Assembly: GCA_001556025.1 (NCBI GenBank)
Contig: LSIB01000194.1
Span: 1 to 33,954 of the forward strand
Source: Rhizobiales bacterium CCH3-A5
GTDB lineage: Bacteria > Pseudomonadota > Alphaproteobacteria > Rhizobiales > Beijerinckiaceae
Direction of reading: 5' to 3'
DNA length: 33,954 bases
A program made the position numbers and the translations under genes. Position 1 is the first letter of the stretch. Every line of letters starts with the position of its first letter. Under the pieces are notes generated by a model. It did not search any database and had not been told where the DNA came from. It saw only the letters and a list, made by a program, of their open reading frames with translations. This document shows, piece by piece, positions 16,914-24,531 of the stretch.

Positions 16914-17055
16914 CGGACATTCGGGGTCCGAAAACGGGGATAAGACCCAGACATTGCCCGCTCAGGAAAACCACCATTTCTGAGAAAATTCGCCCATCCA
17001 AATGGCGGATGGCGTAGTGGCTCGCCGGCGATCCAACGGCGAGGTCTTGGTGCAT

Positions 17056-17076
17056 CAGTTCACTATAGTGACCGAT
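17056..17076 (+). promoter_or_regulatory. Island motif copy 1 (before the first SNase-like gene)
   Basis: AGTTCACTATAGTGACCGAT at 17057-17076. The core TCACTATAGTGA is a perfect 12-base palindrome, and GCATC/GATGC flank it as an outer dyad, so the whole 27-base site is nearly symmetrical. TATAGT (17064-17069) may be the -10 box of the gene starting at 17125. A repressor bound here would cover the promoter. Confidence 0.65.
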
Positions 17077-17124
17077 GCGTGTGGATGGTTTATAGAACTG
17101 CGTCCTTGAGGCCTGCCAACCGCC

Positions 17125-17751
17125 ATGCGTCGTTTCTGCTTTCCACTCGTTGCAGCTTTGTCGGCAAGCATGCTGCTGCCGCAAATGACCGGCCGTGCGC
17201 AAGATCAATGGCTTCCCTTCCCGGCCGCCGCCATCTTCGAAACCGGCGATACTTGGGTCGCAAACGGCCAGCGCTTCCGGCTCTATGGCGTCCAGAGCTG
17301 TCTGCGCGGGACCTTCTTCACGAACTCCCAAGGAAGCCGCGTCGATTGCGGAGAGGCATGCGTCGCCATGCTTGCCGCCATGGTCAGGGACCTGAAGCCC
17401 GTTTGCACCGTCTCGGGTCGCAGTGGCGACCTCGCCTACGTCGTCTGCGTCGCCAACGTTTCGGTGCAAGCTCGGGTGACGCGGCTCGATCTCGCCACCG
17501 CACTCATCGCGGCCGGTTACAGCTTTGCTGCCTTCAATCCCGACGGCCGTCCGGTGCATGAGCCGTACTTCGTGGCGCAGGTTGCGGCTCAGCAAGCGAG
17601 ACGCGGCTTCCATGCTTTCATGGATGTGCCCGATCCCAACGTGATCCTGCTGCGGGCGCTCCGATCGCGACTGCCAGCTATCCATTCCGCCCCGCCCAAT
17701 CCTTCGCCGGTTCCTTCAGGTTCTTCGCCGGCAAGACCGCCCCATCCCTGA
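17125..17751 (+). CDS. Exported SNase-like (thermonuclease-fold) protein, probably not a nuclease
   Basis: A 208-aa protein with a signal peptide (MRRFCFPLVAALSASMLLPQ..., cleavage after GRAQ near 26) and one SNase-like domain at about 40-170 (ETGDTWVANGQRFRLYGVQS). In active SNase the segment after FRL is VDTPE, with the metal aspartate and catalytic glutamate; here it is VQSCL, so both are missing and enzymatic activity is doubtful. Several cysteines (VQSC, VDCGEAC, KPVC, YVVC) fit a disulfide-bonded periplasmic protein. A proline/serine-rich tail ends the protein. A second protein of the same design starts at 20419. The island motif lies 49 bases upstream. Confidence 0.8.
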   Translation: MRRFCFPLVAALSASMLLPQMTGRAQDQWLPFPAAAIFETGDTWVANGQRFRLYGVQSCLRGTFFTNSQGSRVDCGEACVAMLAAMVRDLKPVCTVSGRSGDLAYVVCVANVSVQARVTRLDLATALIAAGYSFAAFNPDGRPVHEPYFVAQVAAQQARRGFHAFMDVPDPNVILLRALRSRLPAIHSAPPNPSPVPSGSSPARPPHP

Positions 17752-18157
17752 CGCGCCGCCTTGCGAAAACGGGCTGGAGCCGCCCCTCCTCGAGTTGCGG
17801 CCACGCCGCTATTACGACAAGGCCTGCCAGGCGATGGCCGTGATCAGTTGTGCCTATCAGCAACATCGCGCCCCAGGTCTCTGGCGGGTGCAGCTCGCGC
17901 CAGCGTCGCCACAGGCTGGCCCTCCGATCCCGAGCGCAGAAGCCCCGCTGCCAAGCCCCTTCGTCGTATAGCCCGGCTCACGCGTCATGGCGCGGTTTCT
18001 CCATGCCGGGCCCCTCCCCGGTTTGTCCGCGTCTTGAGCTGGCGCGGCGCTTTCCGGCGCAAGGGCCAAGCCCTCGGCTGACGCCGCCCTTCGGGTGCGC
18101 CCGCACCGCGCCCGCTGATCCGCTCCCGCGGGGATGGTCCCCGATGGAGACAGAGCG
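17752..18157 (+). other. GC-rich leader region before ardC without a convincing gene
   Basis: 406 bases without a supported gene. The frame at 17761-18081 is arginine/alanine-rich and looks like a composition effect. A +1 frame over the end of the SNase-like gene continues as protein-like sequence (LELRPRRYYDKACQAM...) to a stop at 17971. Short hairpins are frequent; GGGGA-TGG-TCCCC at 18130-18142 stands just before the ardC ribosome binding site and could mask or present it. A string CCCCTCCCCGGTT recurs in the leader of the ParB-like gene. Confidence 0.45.
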
Positions 18158-19006
18158 ATGACCAGCTTCAACATTCACCAGGCGATCACCAACAAGATCA
18201 TCGCGGCGATCGAGCAGGGCGCGGGCAGTTTCAGGATGCCCTGGGTCCAGACCAAGGGGACGCCGCGCAACGCCACCACTGAGAAGACCTATCGCGGCAT
18301 CAATGTGCTGTCGCTCTGGATCGCCGCCATGGCCAATGGCTACACCACCGACCTCTGGGCGACCTTCGAGCAATGGAAGAAGGCGGGCGCCAAGGTCCGC
18401 AAGGGCGAGAAGGGCACGCTGATCGTCTTCTACAAGCAGCTCGATCTCAAGGACGCGGATGACGAGACGGACCGCAAGGTGCTCTACGCCCGCGCGAGCC
18501 ACGTCTTCAATGCCGATCAGGTCGATGGCGCGAACATCACGGTTCCCGACTCACCACTCTTTGAGACCGACGAGGCCATCGACCGGCTCGTGACTGAGAC
18601 TGGCGCACAGATCCACCACGGCGGCGAGCAGGCCTGCTATATCCCCTCCAGGGACGAGATCCACATGCCGGACCGGGTCAGGTTCGTCGGGACATCGACC
18701 AGCACGCCGCGCGAATCCTACTATTCCACGGTTTTTCATGAGCTCGGGCATTGGAGCGGACACGAAAGCCGCCTCAACCGTAGCTTCGGGCGCTGGGGTC
18801 AGCACGACTACCATTTCGAGGAGCTGGTCGCCGAGCTGACCGCTGCATTTCTCTGCGCCGAGACCGGGCTCACCAATGATGTCCGGCCCGACCATGCGCA
18901 GTACATCGAGGGCTATCTCAAGCTCCTCAAATCCTCGGACAAGGCGATCTTTGCAGCGGCCGCCGCGGCCTCCAAGGCGGCGGACCTGATCGCCGGGCGT
19001 GCATGA
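18158..19006 (+). CDS. ardC: ArdC-family antirestriction protein
   Basis: A 282-aa ArdC protein. The N-terminal ssDNA-binding domain (residues 1-125) has the family signature, including QGAGSFRMPWVQTKGTPRNA, KTYRGINVLSLWIAA and the RKGEKGTLIVFYKQ strand. The C-terminal zincin domain has HELGH at 194-198 and the third-ligand helix FEELVAELTAAFLC at about 220-233. ArdC protects incoming single-stranded plasmid DNA from restriction during conjugation. GGAGA precedes the ATG at 18158; a start at 18134 lacks this. Full length and all motifs intact. It indicates that the island has been carried by a conjugative element. Confidence 0.93.
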   Translation: MTSFNIHQAITNKIIAAIEQGAGSFRMPWVQTKGTPRNATTEKTYRGINVLSLWIAAMANGYTTDLWATFEQWKKAGAKVRKGEKGTLIVFYKQLDLKDADDETDRKVLYARASHVFNADQVDGANITVPDSPLFETDEAIDRLVTETGAQIHHGGEQACYIPSRDEIHMPDRVRFVGTSTSTPRESYYSTVFHELGHWSGHESRLNRSFGRWGQHDYHFEELVAELTAAFLCAETGLTNDVRPDHAQYIEGYLKLLKSSDKAIFAAAAAASKAADLIAGRA

Positions 19007-19081
19007 CGCCCGAATTCGGAGGTCGCCGCAAGCGGCCTCCTTTAACTCCGCGCCATGCACTTTAAGCCCGTGATCGGTTAC

Positions 19082-19102
19082 CAGTTCACTATAATGACCG
19101 AT
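19082..19102 (+). promoter_or_regulatory. Island motif copy 2 (before the DUF1173 gene)
   Basis: AGTTCACTATAATGACCGAT at 19083-19102 with a perfect TATAAT at 19090-19095. ATCGGT at 19073-19078 pairs with the ACCGAT at 19097-19102 to give a larger dyad. The DUF1173 start codon lies 33 bases downstream. No good -35 box is seen at normal spacing, so activation or weak basal expression is possible. Confidence 0.7.
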
Positions 19103-19135
19103 TGAGCTAGAATGGCGTGCCGATGATGGTGCGCC

Positions 19136-20422
19136 ATGACCACCTACGAGATCGACAACCGCGCCTATGCCGAGGATGACGCCGAATTGCCGGTGGCGCT
19201 CAAGCGCGCGCATGGCAGCGCCGTGCGACCGCTCTGCCTGTGTCGTCCCTTCAGCGCGAAATTGCCCATGGTGATTGAGCACCGGACGGCTGATGGCCAA
19301 GACGCAAATGGCCACGGCAGACCCGGTCATGACCTCTACATCCTGCGCCGGATGCCCGGCCGGGGCCACGAGCACAGCCCGGCCTGCAAGCATTACGAGC
19401 CGCCCGAGGGCCTGTCCGGCCGAACTGAGCATCTTGGCAGTGCGATCCGCACCAACGATGACGGCGCGCACCATACCCTGCGCCTTGCCTTTCCGCTGTC
19501 ACACAAGGAGAAGGCAGCCGCGTCGGACGAGGCGGTGACGCCGGGCGATGCATCAAAACCCCGCAAACGCTTTGCGCGGCTGTCGCTGCTCGGCTTCTTG
19601 CACCATGTGCTGGAGACCGCCGAGCTCAACAAGATGCACAAGGGGCTCCACGGCAAGCGCAGCTGGAACGTGATGCGCGGCCGCATCCTCGAGACGATGC
19701 GCGCGCAGGCGACCTCGCGCTACCGCGATCTTGCTGCGTTCACCTTCGCCCCGCGCATCTTCAGTCCAGAGCACAAGGATGAGCTGTTCCGCGACTGGCG
19801 GGCGGTCGAGCGCAAGGCCGGGTCCGAAAAGCGGTCGATCCTGCTGTTCGCAGAGCTCAAGGACATCGATGCGGGTCAAATCACCTTCAAGCATCTGCCG
19901 CAACGCCGCTTCACGCTAAAACCTGATGCCCAGAAGTCCTTTCTCGACGCACTGGAGCGGATCACGGGCCTGATGAGCGGCCCGCGCGGCGCGGGGCATG
20001 TCATCGCTTGCGCCGTGGTTAGTGTCGGCGAGGGCGAGGCCCTATCGATCATCGACATCGCGCTGACTGCAGCCACCCCGCACTGGATCCCGTTCGGGTC
20101 GATGGCGGAATACCGCCTGCTTGTCGCGTGCGACGACCATGGCCGGGGGTATTTCAAGAGCCTGGACTATGGGCAAGACGACTATGGGAAGACCAACGCG
20201 ATTGCCGCGCTCCTGCTGACCGACACAGGCGATTCCGGCACGGCGGTCTTCCTGATCGACGAGCAGCCGACGGACGCGCAGGCCCAGGCCATGAAGGCGA
20301 TCGAAGACAAGGGAATACCCGTCTGGCGCTGCGATATCGCGGAGGGACGGCCAGCCTTGCCGCCGCGGCGGTCGCGAACCAGTCCAACAGAAGCGGGCGT
20401 GCCGGGTGGGACGGCCCCATGA
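19136..20422 (+). CDS. DUF1173 family protein
   Basis: A 428-aa protein of the DUF1173 type, a family of unknown function found on alphaproteobacterial plasmids and conjugative islands. The N-terminus has a possible zinc site: C34 and C36 (PLCLCRP), then H78, H80 and C84, H86 (GHEHSPACKHYEPP). A folded domain follows from about 140 (FARLSLLGFLHHVLETAELN). Cytoplasmic; no signal peptide. The island motif stands just upstream. Its stop overlaps the start of the second SNase-like gene (ATGA), so the two are translationally coupled. Confidence 0.85.
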   Translation: MTTYEIDNRAYAEDDAELPVALKRAHGSAVRPLCLCRPFSAKLPMVIEHRTADGQDANGHGRPGHDLYILRRMPGRGHEHSPACKHYEPPEGLSGRTEHLGSAIRTNDDGAHHTLRLAFPLSHKEKAAASDEAVTPGDASKPRKRFARLSLLGFLHHVLETAELNKMHKGLHGKRSWNVMRGRILETMRAQATSRYRDLAAFTFAPRIFSPEHKDELFRDWRAVERKAGSEKRSILLFAELKDIDAGQITFKHLPQRRFTLKPDAQKSFLDALERITGLMSGPRGAGHVIACAVVSVGEGEALSIIDIALTAATPHWIPFGSMAEYRLLVACDDHGRGYFKSLDYGQDDYGKTNAIAALLLTDTGDSGTAVFLIDEQPTDAQAQAMKAIEDKGIPVWRCDIAEGRPALPPRRSRTSPTEAGVPGGTAP

Positions 20423-21009
20423 TGCGGGCTGTGAGGGCAGTCGCGCTCTGCGCGACCTTGGCAGCGACCAAGCCTTGCCACGCGCAGATGTCTCCACCCT
20501 CCGTGCTGCCACCGAAGGCTGCACCGCCGACCATCTACACCCCGCGTGAGACCGTCCAGCGCACGCCGATGCGCGTTTCGGTTCTGGACGGCCGCAGCTT
20601 CCGCGACGTGGGCACCGGCGCGATCTATCGGTTGTACGGGGTCGAGACCTGCGAGCCGGGACAAGTCGCCGAGCTCGGGCCGCAGCGCTGGCCCTGCCAC
20701 ATCGTTCCCGTGGCATGGCTGGTTTCGGCGACGCTCAACAAATGGGTCGCCTGCAATGTTGTCATGGAGAAGGACGGCGTGCGCCAAGCACGCTGCGCCA
20801 GCAACGAGTTCCCCGACATGGGGCTCGAATTGCTGCGTATCGGTGCGGCAGTGGTCGATGTGGCGGAGCGCGGCCCCCTGATCGATCTCTACAGAAACAG
20901 CGAGGCAGAGGCGAAGCGCGGTTCGCGCGGGTTGTGGGGCTCGACCTTCGAGATGCCCTGGGCCTATCGGCAGCGCCAGGCCATGCAGCCGCCATCGCAG
21001 CCGCAATGA
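20419..21009 (+). CDS. Second exported SNase-like protein
   Basis: A 196-aa protein with a signal peptide (RAVALCATLAATKPCHAQ, cleavage near 23) and an SNase-like domain at about 50-185 (VSVLDGRSFRDVGTGAIYRLYGVETCEPGQ). Compared with the VDTPE of active nucleases this reads VETCE: the threonine and the last glutamate stay, the aspartate is a glutamate. Four cysteines (VETC, WPCH, WVAC, QARC) line up with those of the protein at 17125, which suggests two conserved disulfides and a common origin. The C-terminal SEAEAKRGSRGLWGS is the normal SNase ending. The ATG at 20419 overlaps the DUF1173 stop. Confidence 0.82.
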   Translation: MMRAVRAVALCATLAATKPCHAQMSPPSVLPPKAAPPTIYTPRETVQRTPMRVSVLDGRSFRDVGTGAIYRLYGVETCEPGQVAELGPQRWPCHIVPVAWLVSATLNKWVACNVVMEKDGVRQARCASNEFPDMGLELLRIGAAVVDVAERGPLIDLYRNSEAEAKRGSRGLWGSTFEMPWAYRQRQAMQPPSQPQ

Positions 21010-21049
21010 CCACAGAACGGGACTTTCGTTTCGCGCTGCAATCGTCTAT

Positions 21050-21070
21050 CTGTTCACTATGTTGACCGCT
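21050..21070 (+). promoter_or_regulatory. Island motif copy 3, degenerate (at the lipoprotein start)
   Basis: TGTTCACTATGTTGACCGCT at 21051-21070 matches copy 2 at about 17 of 21 positions including the first base. It overlaps the start codon at 21059, so if that start is right the site cannot be the -10 box for this gene and would act as an operator or be a relic. Confidence 0.4.
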
Positions 21071-21661
21071 CGCAAACTCACTCTGACGATGTTCGGCAGT
21101 GCCCTGCTCGCGGGCTGCGCTGTGCAGCACGAGGCGCAAGTGTCACTGGCGACGCCCATCGCCGTTCCTGCCCGCGATGCGCTCTACACGCCAAGCCAAG
21201 TCCGCGCGGGCCATCTTGAATACGCGCCCGACCGCTCGACCTTCGCGCCGGTCCTGACGGAACGCGTCGCCTACCCCACCCAGCCGCAGGCGCAGAACGC
21301 CTTCCTGCGCTCGCAATGGAGTGCCGTCCGCTTCTCGATCATCACGAAAGGTCCGGTTCAGCCCATCACGTTCACCGGGCCGAGCTATCCTGCGGCCAGC
21401 GTGCGGCTCTTCGCCTGCAGGCCCGGCGCGCTCGACGGCCAGACTGGCCGAATGGTGCGTTATCGCGGTCCCGTCGTTCTCTGTGCCACCGACTTCCTCG
21501 ACGAGGGCGGCACGCGGCTGTGGCGTGCGCCGATCAACTTCTACTTTCACGGAAAAGCATGGCGCATGCACGATCCTGACCCGCCAGAATCGCCAGCGCC
21601 ATGGCTCAATCCCGAACCGTCTCCGGCACGCTCCTGGAATCCTTTCGGTGACCGGACCTAG
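21059..21661 (+). CDS. Putative lipoprotein of unknown function
   Basis: A 200-aa protein with a lipoprotein signal: basic MLTARK, hydrophobic core and lipobox LLAG-C near residue 20. The mature part has a beta-rich stretch (QWSAVRFSIITKGPVQPITF, then YPAASVRLFACRPG) and ends in a proline-rich tail. Not recognised. The ATG at 21059 gives a proper basic n-region; the inner Met11 does not. Its stop TAG is part of the CTAG (21658-21661) in which the IS5-type element is inserted; the stop is regenerated by the target duplication, so the gene is intact. Confidence 0.72.
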   Translation: MLTARKLTLTMFGSALLAGCAVQHEAQVSLATPIAVPARDALYTPSQVRAGHLEYAPDRSTFAPVLTERVAYPTQPQAQNAFLRSQWSAVRFSIITKGPVQPITFTGPSYPAASVRLFACRPGALDGQTGRMVRYRGPVVLCATDFLDEGGTRLWRAPINFYFHGKAWRMHDPDPPESPAPWLNPEPSPARSWNPFGDRT

Positions 21662-23176
21662 CAGGCTGTTGAAAAACCCATCGCCATGGCGCGGTGGTCG
21701 TGATTCATTGGCGCATCGAAGCGGGAGTGGCGGCGATGCGCGGGGTGGACGAACGGTCGGGGTCGCTGTTCAGCTACGTTGATCTTGAAGCACGTGTTCG
21801 GCGCGATCATCCGCTGCGGACGATCCGGGCTCTGGTGAACGAGGCGCTTGGCGCGCTGGCCGGGGACTTCGCGGCGCTCTACTCGGGGTTTGGCCGTCCG
21901 TCGATCGCGCCGGAGAAGCTGTTGCGGGCGATGCTCCTGCAAGCCTTCTACTCGATCCGCTCGGAGCGGCAGCTGATGGAGCGGCTGGAGTTCGACCTCC
22001 TGTTCCGGTGGTTCGTCGGCATCGGTGTGGACGATGCGGCCTGGGACCACTCCACCTTCTCCAAGAACCGGGATCGGCTACTGGAAGGCGACATTGCGGC
22101 GAAGCTGCTTGCTGCGGTTCTGTCGCAGCCCCGGGTGAAGCGGCTGCTGTCGTCGGACCACTTCTCGGTCGATGGCACGCTGATCGAGGCCTGGGCGAGC
22201 ATGAAGAGCTTCAGGCCGAAGCAGGCCTCGGGCAACCCGTCAGGCGGCAGCCCGTCAGGCGGCGGCGGGCGCAACGCGGAGGCCGACTTCCGTGACGAGA
22301 AGCGCTCGAACGCGACCCATGCCTCCAAAACGGACCCCGAGGCGAAGCTCTACCGTAAGGGCCGAGGCAAAGAGGCGAAGCTTTGCTTCATGGGTCACGG
22401 CCTCATGGAGAACCGCAATGGCCTGCTGGTCGATGCCTGCCTGACGGAGGCCGATGGCCATGCCGAGCGGATCGCGGCGCTGCACATGATCGAGCCGCGC
22501 GCCGACCGGCCGCGCCCGATCACGCTGGGGGCGGACAAGGCTTACGACACGGCCGACTTCGTCAACGAGCTGCGCTCGATGCGGGTGACGCCACATGTGG
22601 CGCAGAACGACGCCGGGCGCTCCTCCGCCATCGACGGCCGCACCACGCGGCATGCGGGCTACGACGTCTCCCAGCGCATCCGCAAGCGGATCGAGGAGGC
22701 CTTCGGCTGGATGAAGACCGTCGGTGGACAGGCCAAGACGAAGTTCCGCGGCGTGGAGCGCGCCGGCTTCGCCTTCACCTTCGCGGCGGCCGCCTACAAC
22801 CTCGTGCGAATGCCGAAGCTTCTGGAGGCGCCGACATGAGCGGGCGCGAGCATCACCCGCTCGTCGGACGCTGGCGCATCATCAAAGCCGACCTGTGGGA
22901 TCGCGAACACCTCGACCTGTGCGGTCAGGCGATGATCACGATCACGGCGAAAGGCTACGGAAACATCGCCTTCGGAGCCCTCGAGGCCAGCCTCGACATC
23001 GCCTACAGCCACGACGACATCGCCTTCACCTGGACAGGCTGCGAGGAGGGAGACCAGGTCGAAGGCGAAGGTGACGCTGAAATCCAGAAGGACGGAGCCC
23101 TCATCGTCAACTTCGCCTACCGCAACGGCGACGAGGCTATCCTCGTCGCCAAACGCGACACTTCTTCAACAGCCTG
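21662..23176. mobile_element. IS5-family insertion sequence with passenger gene
   Basis: A 1515-bp element with terminal inverted repeats CAGGCTGTTGAA (left 21662-21673, right 23165-23176, perfect over 12 bases and similar for a few more) and a CTAG duplication on both sides (21658-21661 and 23177-23180). It encodes a DDE transposase and a second coupled gene. The element is complete and both ends are intact, so it may still be active. Confidence 0.88.
21736..22839 (+). CDS. IS5-family DDE transposase
   Basis: A 367-aa transposase. The N-terminal domain (FSYVDLEARVRRDHPLRTIR, then EKLLRAMLLQAFYSIRSERQ) and the three catalytic acids are visible: D in SSDHFSVDGTLIEAW, D in LGADKAYDTADF, and E in RIRKRIEEAFGWMKTVGG. 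It cuts and joins the ends of its element. The ATG at 21736 fits the family start (MRGVDERSGSLFSYVDLE); a GTG at 21694 is possible but adds unlike sequence. A glycine/serine-rich insert (about residues 170-185) is a variable linker. It overlaps the following gene by ATGA. Confidence 0.92.
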   Translation: MRGVDERSGSLFSYVDLEARVRRDHPLRTIRALVNEALGALAGDFAALYSGFGRPSIAPEKLLRAMLLQAFYSIRSERQLMERLEFDLLFRWFVGIGVDDAAWDHSTFSKNRDRLLEGDIAAKLLAAVLSQPRVKRLLSSDHFSVDGTLIEAWASMKSFRPKQASGNPSGGSPSGGGGRNAEADFRDEKRSNATHASKTDPEAKLYRKGRGKEAKLCFMGHGLMENRNGLLVDACLTEADGHAERIAALHMIEPRADRPRPITLGADKAYDTADFVNELRSMRVTPHVAQNDAGRSSAIDGRTTRHAGYDVSQRIRKRIEEAFGWMKTVGGQAKTKFRGVERAGFAFTFAAAAYNLVRMPKLLEAPT

Positions 23177-23180
23177 CTAG
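22836..23180 (+). CDS. IS passenger protein of unknown function
   Basis: A 114-aa acidic protein that starts MSGREHHPLVGRWRIIKADL and has a lipocalin-like or beta-rich pattern (GNIAFGALEASLDIAYSHDD, FTWTGCEEGDQVEGEG). I recall similar small proteins behind related transposases, but their role is unknown. Its ATG overlaps the transposase stop. The last codons (DTSSTAC) are the right inverted repeat itself, and the stop TAG is supplied by the CTAG target outside the element. It therefore depends on the target choice for its normal end. It may help transposition or be a cargo gene. Confidence 0.75.
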   Translation: MSGREHHPLVGRWRIIKADLWDREHLDLCGQAMITITAKGYGNIAFGALEASLDIAYSHDDIAFTWTGCEEGDQVEGEGDAEIQKDGALIVNFAYRNGDEAILVAKRDTSSTAC

Positions 23181-23401
23181 ATGTCATCGATCGTAAGCTT
23201 GCGCCCGCGCGTCAGGCCGTGGCTGGCGCAATCGCGGAGCCACATCACATCTTGGCAGGCCAACAGGACCGCGAGCACGGGATCGCCGCCGGCGGCGCCG
23301 AGATAGCGTTCGCCCAGTTCCTTGGTCGCTTCGTCGCACGCCATGCCCTCGGGCAAAACGATCGTGAACCTCTGCTTTCCCTGCGTACGCTCATCGGTCA
23401 T
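23177..23401 (-). CDS. Small unrecognised protein coupled to the acyltransferase
   Basis: A 74-aa protein (MTDERTQGKQRFTIVLPEGM ... HGLTRGRKLTIDDI) without membrane segment. Its ATG overlaps the acyltransferase stop (ATGA), so it is translated with it. Its stop TAG on the minus strand is the CTAG that the IS duplicated, so the gene end is intact. Before the IS came, this gene and the lipoprotein gene were convergent with stop codons overlapping in the same CTAG. Function unknown. Longer frames on this strand are shadows of the acyltransferase. Confidence 0.65.
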   Translation of the reverse strand: MTDERTQGKQRFTIVLPEGMACDEATKELGERYLGAAGGDPVLAVLLACQDVMWLRDCASHGLTRGRKLTIDDI

Positions 23402-24531
23402 GCGAGGCGCTCCTTCAGCACATGGCGCTCGGTGAACGCCATGGCCACGCGATAGGCCGGATCGCCGATGGCGCACGTTAGCCCCCATGCCACGGCGATC
23501 ACGATCGTCATCGACAATGCCAAGGCGCCGCCGAACCCGATCAGGCTGGCCAAGCCGCTCCAGCCGATCGCGATCATGATCGGCGGATGGATCAGATAGA
23601 TGGCATAGGACCAGGCCCCGAGGCTCGAGCCGATCCGGATAGCGATTTCGTTCGTGAGCAGCGCGGGCGACAAGGCGCTGCGCACCACGATCCAGCCTGC
23701 GATTGCGGCAACGCTGACGATGCCCAAGCCGCTCAAGGGGCCCGTCATCACGCGCGGCAGCAGCGCCATGATCGTGAGCAGGCCGATCAGTTCTGGCCAC
23801 CTCAGGGCAGGGACACGACATGCCGAACGCCAGTCGTTGCGGGCGATCCATTCCCGCCCGATCCAGAAGCCGAGCAGCAGCGCCTCGATCCGGAACGCCC
23901 AGGCGAGGCTTGTCTGCCATGGTCGCAGGAAGAACACGCCGATGAAGAGGACCGCGAGTGTGAGGCCTCGCAAAACCGACACCGGGATCAGGAACAGTGC
24001 CGGCGCGACGAGGTAGAATTGCAATTCGAGCGCGAGCGACCAGGTGTGGTTCAGGAGGTTTGCGCTGCCGCAGCCGGCTGCGCCTGCGAAGCATCGCCCG
24101 AAATGCCCATTTGCGGTGAAAGTGGCTGCGCTAATAAGGTCGGCCCAAGGAAGAGTGGTGTTCAGCGTTGTGCGCGGCAGGGCTATGGCTATGAGGCCCA
24201 TTACAATCAGCATGGTCCAGCACAGCGGGATGATCCGAGCGAGCCTGCGGATGTAGAAGGCGCTCGCCGCGCTTCCGAACGCGCCCGATCGCTGATGCAG
24301 GTTCTGTAAGGACAGGGCGACGCCGAAGCCCGAGATCGCGAAGAACAGATCGACCCCGACGCCGAGCGCCGGGACGGCGAGCCAAGACCCGCCTTCACCT
24401 GCCGGGCCAAGGAAGAACGGCGCATGCGACAGGCAGACCATCAGCGCGGCTACGCCGCGCAGGAGGTCCAGATTGACGAGCCGGTCCTCCGCGCCATGCC
24501 CTACCAGATTGAAACGTCCACTCGACATCAT
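23398..24531 (-). CDS. Acyltransferase-3 family membrane protein
   Basis: A 377-aa membrane protein of the acyltransferase-3 (OafA/YrhL-like) family. The signature N-terminus is NLDLLRGVAALMVCLSHAPFFLG, with the catalytic-type histidine in LSHAPFF and the FFAISGFGVALSL segment after it; about ten helices follow, with YIRRLARIIPLCW between them. These proteins move acyl groups onto cell-surface sugars or other exported molecules. The start at 24531 (or Met at 24528) follows a TATAAT box by seven bases; the frame to 24669 runs over the divergent gene. Cargo genes that alter the cell surface are common on islands; the target is unknown. Confidence 0.88.
   Translation of the reverse strand: MMSSGRFNLVGHGAEDRLVNLDLLRGVAALMVCLSHAPFFLGPAGEGGSWLAVPALGVGVDLFFAISGFGVALSLQNLHQRSGAFGSAASAFYIRRLARIIPLCWTMLIVMGLIAIALPRTTLNTTLPWADLISAATFTANGHFGRCFAGAAGCGSANLLNHTWSLALELQFYLVAPALFLIPVSVLRGLTLAVLFIGVFFLRPWQTSLAWAFRIEALLLGFWIGREWIARNDWRSACRVPALRWPELIGLLTIMALLPRVMTGPLSGLGIVSVAAIAGWIVVRSALSPALLTNEIAIRIGSSLGAWSYAIYLIHPPIMIAIGWSGLASLIGFGGALALSMTIVIAVAWGLTCAIGDPAYRVAMAFTERHVLKERLA

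Larger units (their letters stand above)
16508..17124. other. Intergenic junction region between chromosome and island
   Basis: 617 bases that carry the MFS upstream region, an AT-rich part (about 16740-16890), the left 36-bp inverted repeat and the first copy of the island promoter/operator motif. Only one small frame (16651-16893) could be a gene. The change from AT-rich to GC-rich sequence falls at or just after the inverted repeat, which supports a boundary here. Confidence 0.55.

Noticed and set aside
16750..17685. 311-aa minus-strand frame over the left border and the first SNase-like gene
   Set aside because: It is antisense to a supported gene with signal peptide and crosses the inverted repeat; no family-like sequence.
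17761..18081. 106-aa plus-strand frame before ardC
   Set aside because: Arg/Ala/Pro-rich without motif or ribosome binding site; typical of GC-rich non-coding DNA.
23177..24094. 305-aa minus-strand frame over the acyltransferase
   Set aside because: Only its last 74 residues (from 23401) are protein-like; the rest is another frame of the acyltransferase gene.
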